In this document: piece after piece, positions 6,394-6,549 of the stretch
Position numbering within the stretch: the stretch's first letter is position 1
Layout: the number at the start of each line of letters is the position of its first letter
DNA from: Pseudomonadota bacterium
GTDB lineage: Bacteria > Pseudomonadota > Gammaproteobacteria > Burkholderiales > SG8-39
DNA length: 6,549 bases
Assembly: GCA_021848555.1 (NCBI GenBank)
Contig: JAJZUN010000162.1
Span: 1 to 6,549 of the forward strand
Direction: 5' to 3'
The notes under the pieces: generated by a model
What the model was told of the DNA's origin: nothing
Database searches by the model: none
Seen by the model: only the letters and a program-made list of their open reading frames with translations
Position numbers and translations under genes: made by a program

Positions 6394-6549
6394 TCAGAAC
6401 GTGAGCCCGGATTTCTCGGCCACCGTGTGCATGTCCTTGTCGCCGCGGCCGGACAGATTCACCAGCAGGATCTTGTCCTTGGACATATCCGGTGCGATCT
6501 TCGCGGCATGCGCCAGCGCGTGGCTCGATTCCAGGGCCGGGATGATGCC
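6394..6549 (-). CDS. trpB: Tryptophan synthase beta subunit, C-terminal end (partial)
   Basis: This is the last 51 codons plus TGA of the PLP-dependent beta subunit, which condenses indole with L-serine to give L-tryptophan in the cytoplasm as part of the alpha2-beta2 complex. The fragment begins [12 protein letters not shown] and contains [10 protein letters not shown]. In the Salmonella enzyme the Glu of PALESSH is Glu350 and the Ser of NLSGRGDKD is Ser377, which contacts the PLP ring nitrogen; both are present here. The protein ends SGLTF. The 5' end lies beyond the right edge of the window, so about 350 residues are missing only because of the window boundary. An 11-nt gap separates its stop from the methyltransferase start, which implies co-transcription. 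Identification is near certain. Confidence 0.96.
   Translation of the reverse strand, partial: GIIPALESSHALAHAAKIAPDMSKDKILLVNLSGRGDKDMHTVAEKSGLTF

Overview
The window is a stretch of chromosomal housekeeping genes, all on the minus strand. It reads from right to left as trpB (3' end only), a DNA methyltransferase, trpA, accD, folC, a dedD-like SPOR-domain gene, cvpA and purF (5' two thirds only). This gene order, the high GC content and the close family resemblance of the products point to a betaproteobacterium. I cannot place it in a family from this sequence. Every protein assignment rests on motifs read by eye from the translation; no database search was possible.

Right part (6549-3911): the C-terminus of TrpB is followed after 11 nt by an orphan-looking beta-class DNA methyltransferase. 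After 7 nt comes trpA, whose stop overlaps the accD start in an ATGA. This packing suggests one transcript carrying tryptophan synthase, the methyltransferase and the acetyl-CoA carboxylase beta subunit.

Middle (3910-3506): a 405-bp gap with no convincing gene interrupts the cluster. It is packed with inverted repeats: three related hairpins next to folC (one of 21 bp, one a perfect 22 bp), a small GC hairpin, a 9-bp palindrome, and a G-run/C-run block next to accD. None has a clear poly-U tail on either strand. They look more like repetitive extragenic palindromes than textbook terminators.

Left part (3505-1): folC starts at a GTG just beyond the hairpins. A 90-nt gap precedes dedD, dedD and cvpA overlap by ATGA, and the cvpA stop codon lies inside the Shine-Dalgarno sequence of purF. 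This half links folate, cell-envelope/division, membrane and purine functions in the order usual for Betaproteobacteria.

I found no undescribed defence, mobile or signalling system. The parts most worth a second look are the palindrome-rich gap between accD and folC and the methyltransferase lodged between the two tryptophan synthase genes.
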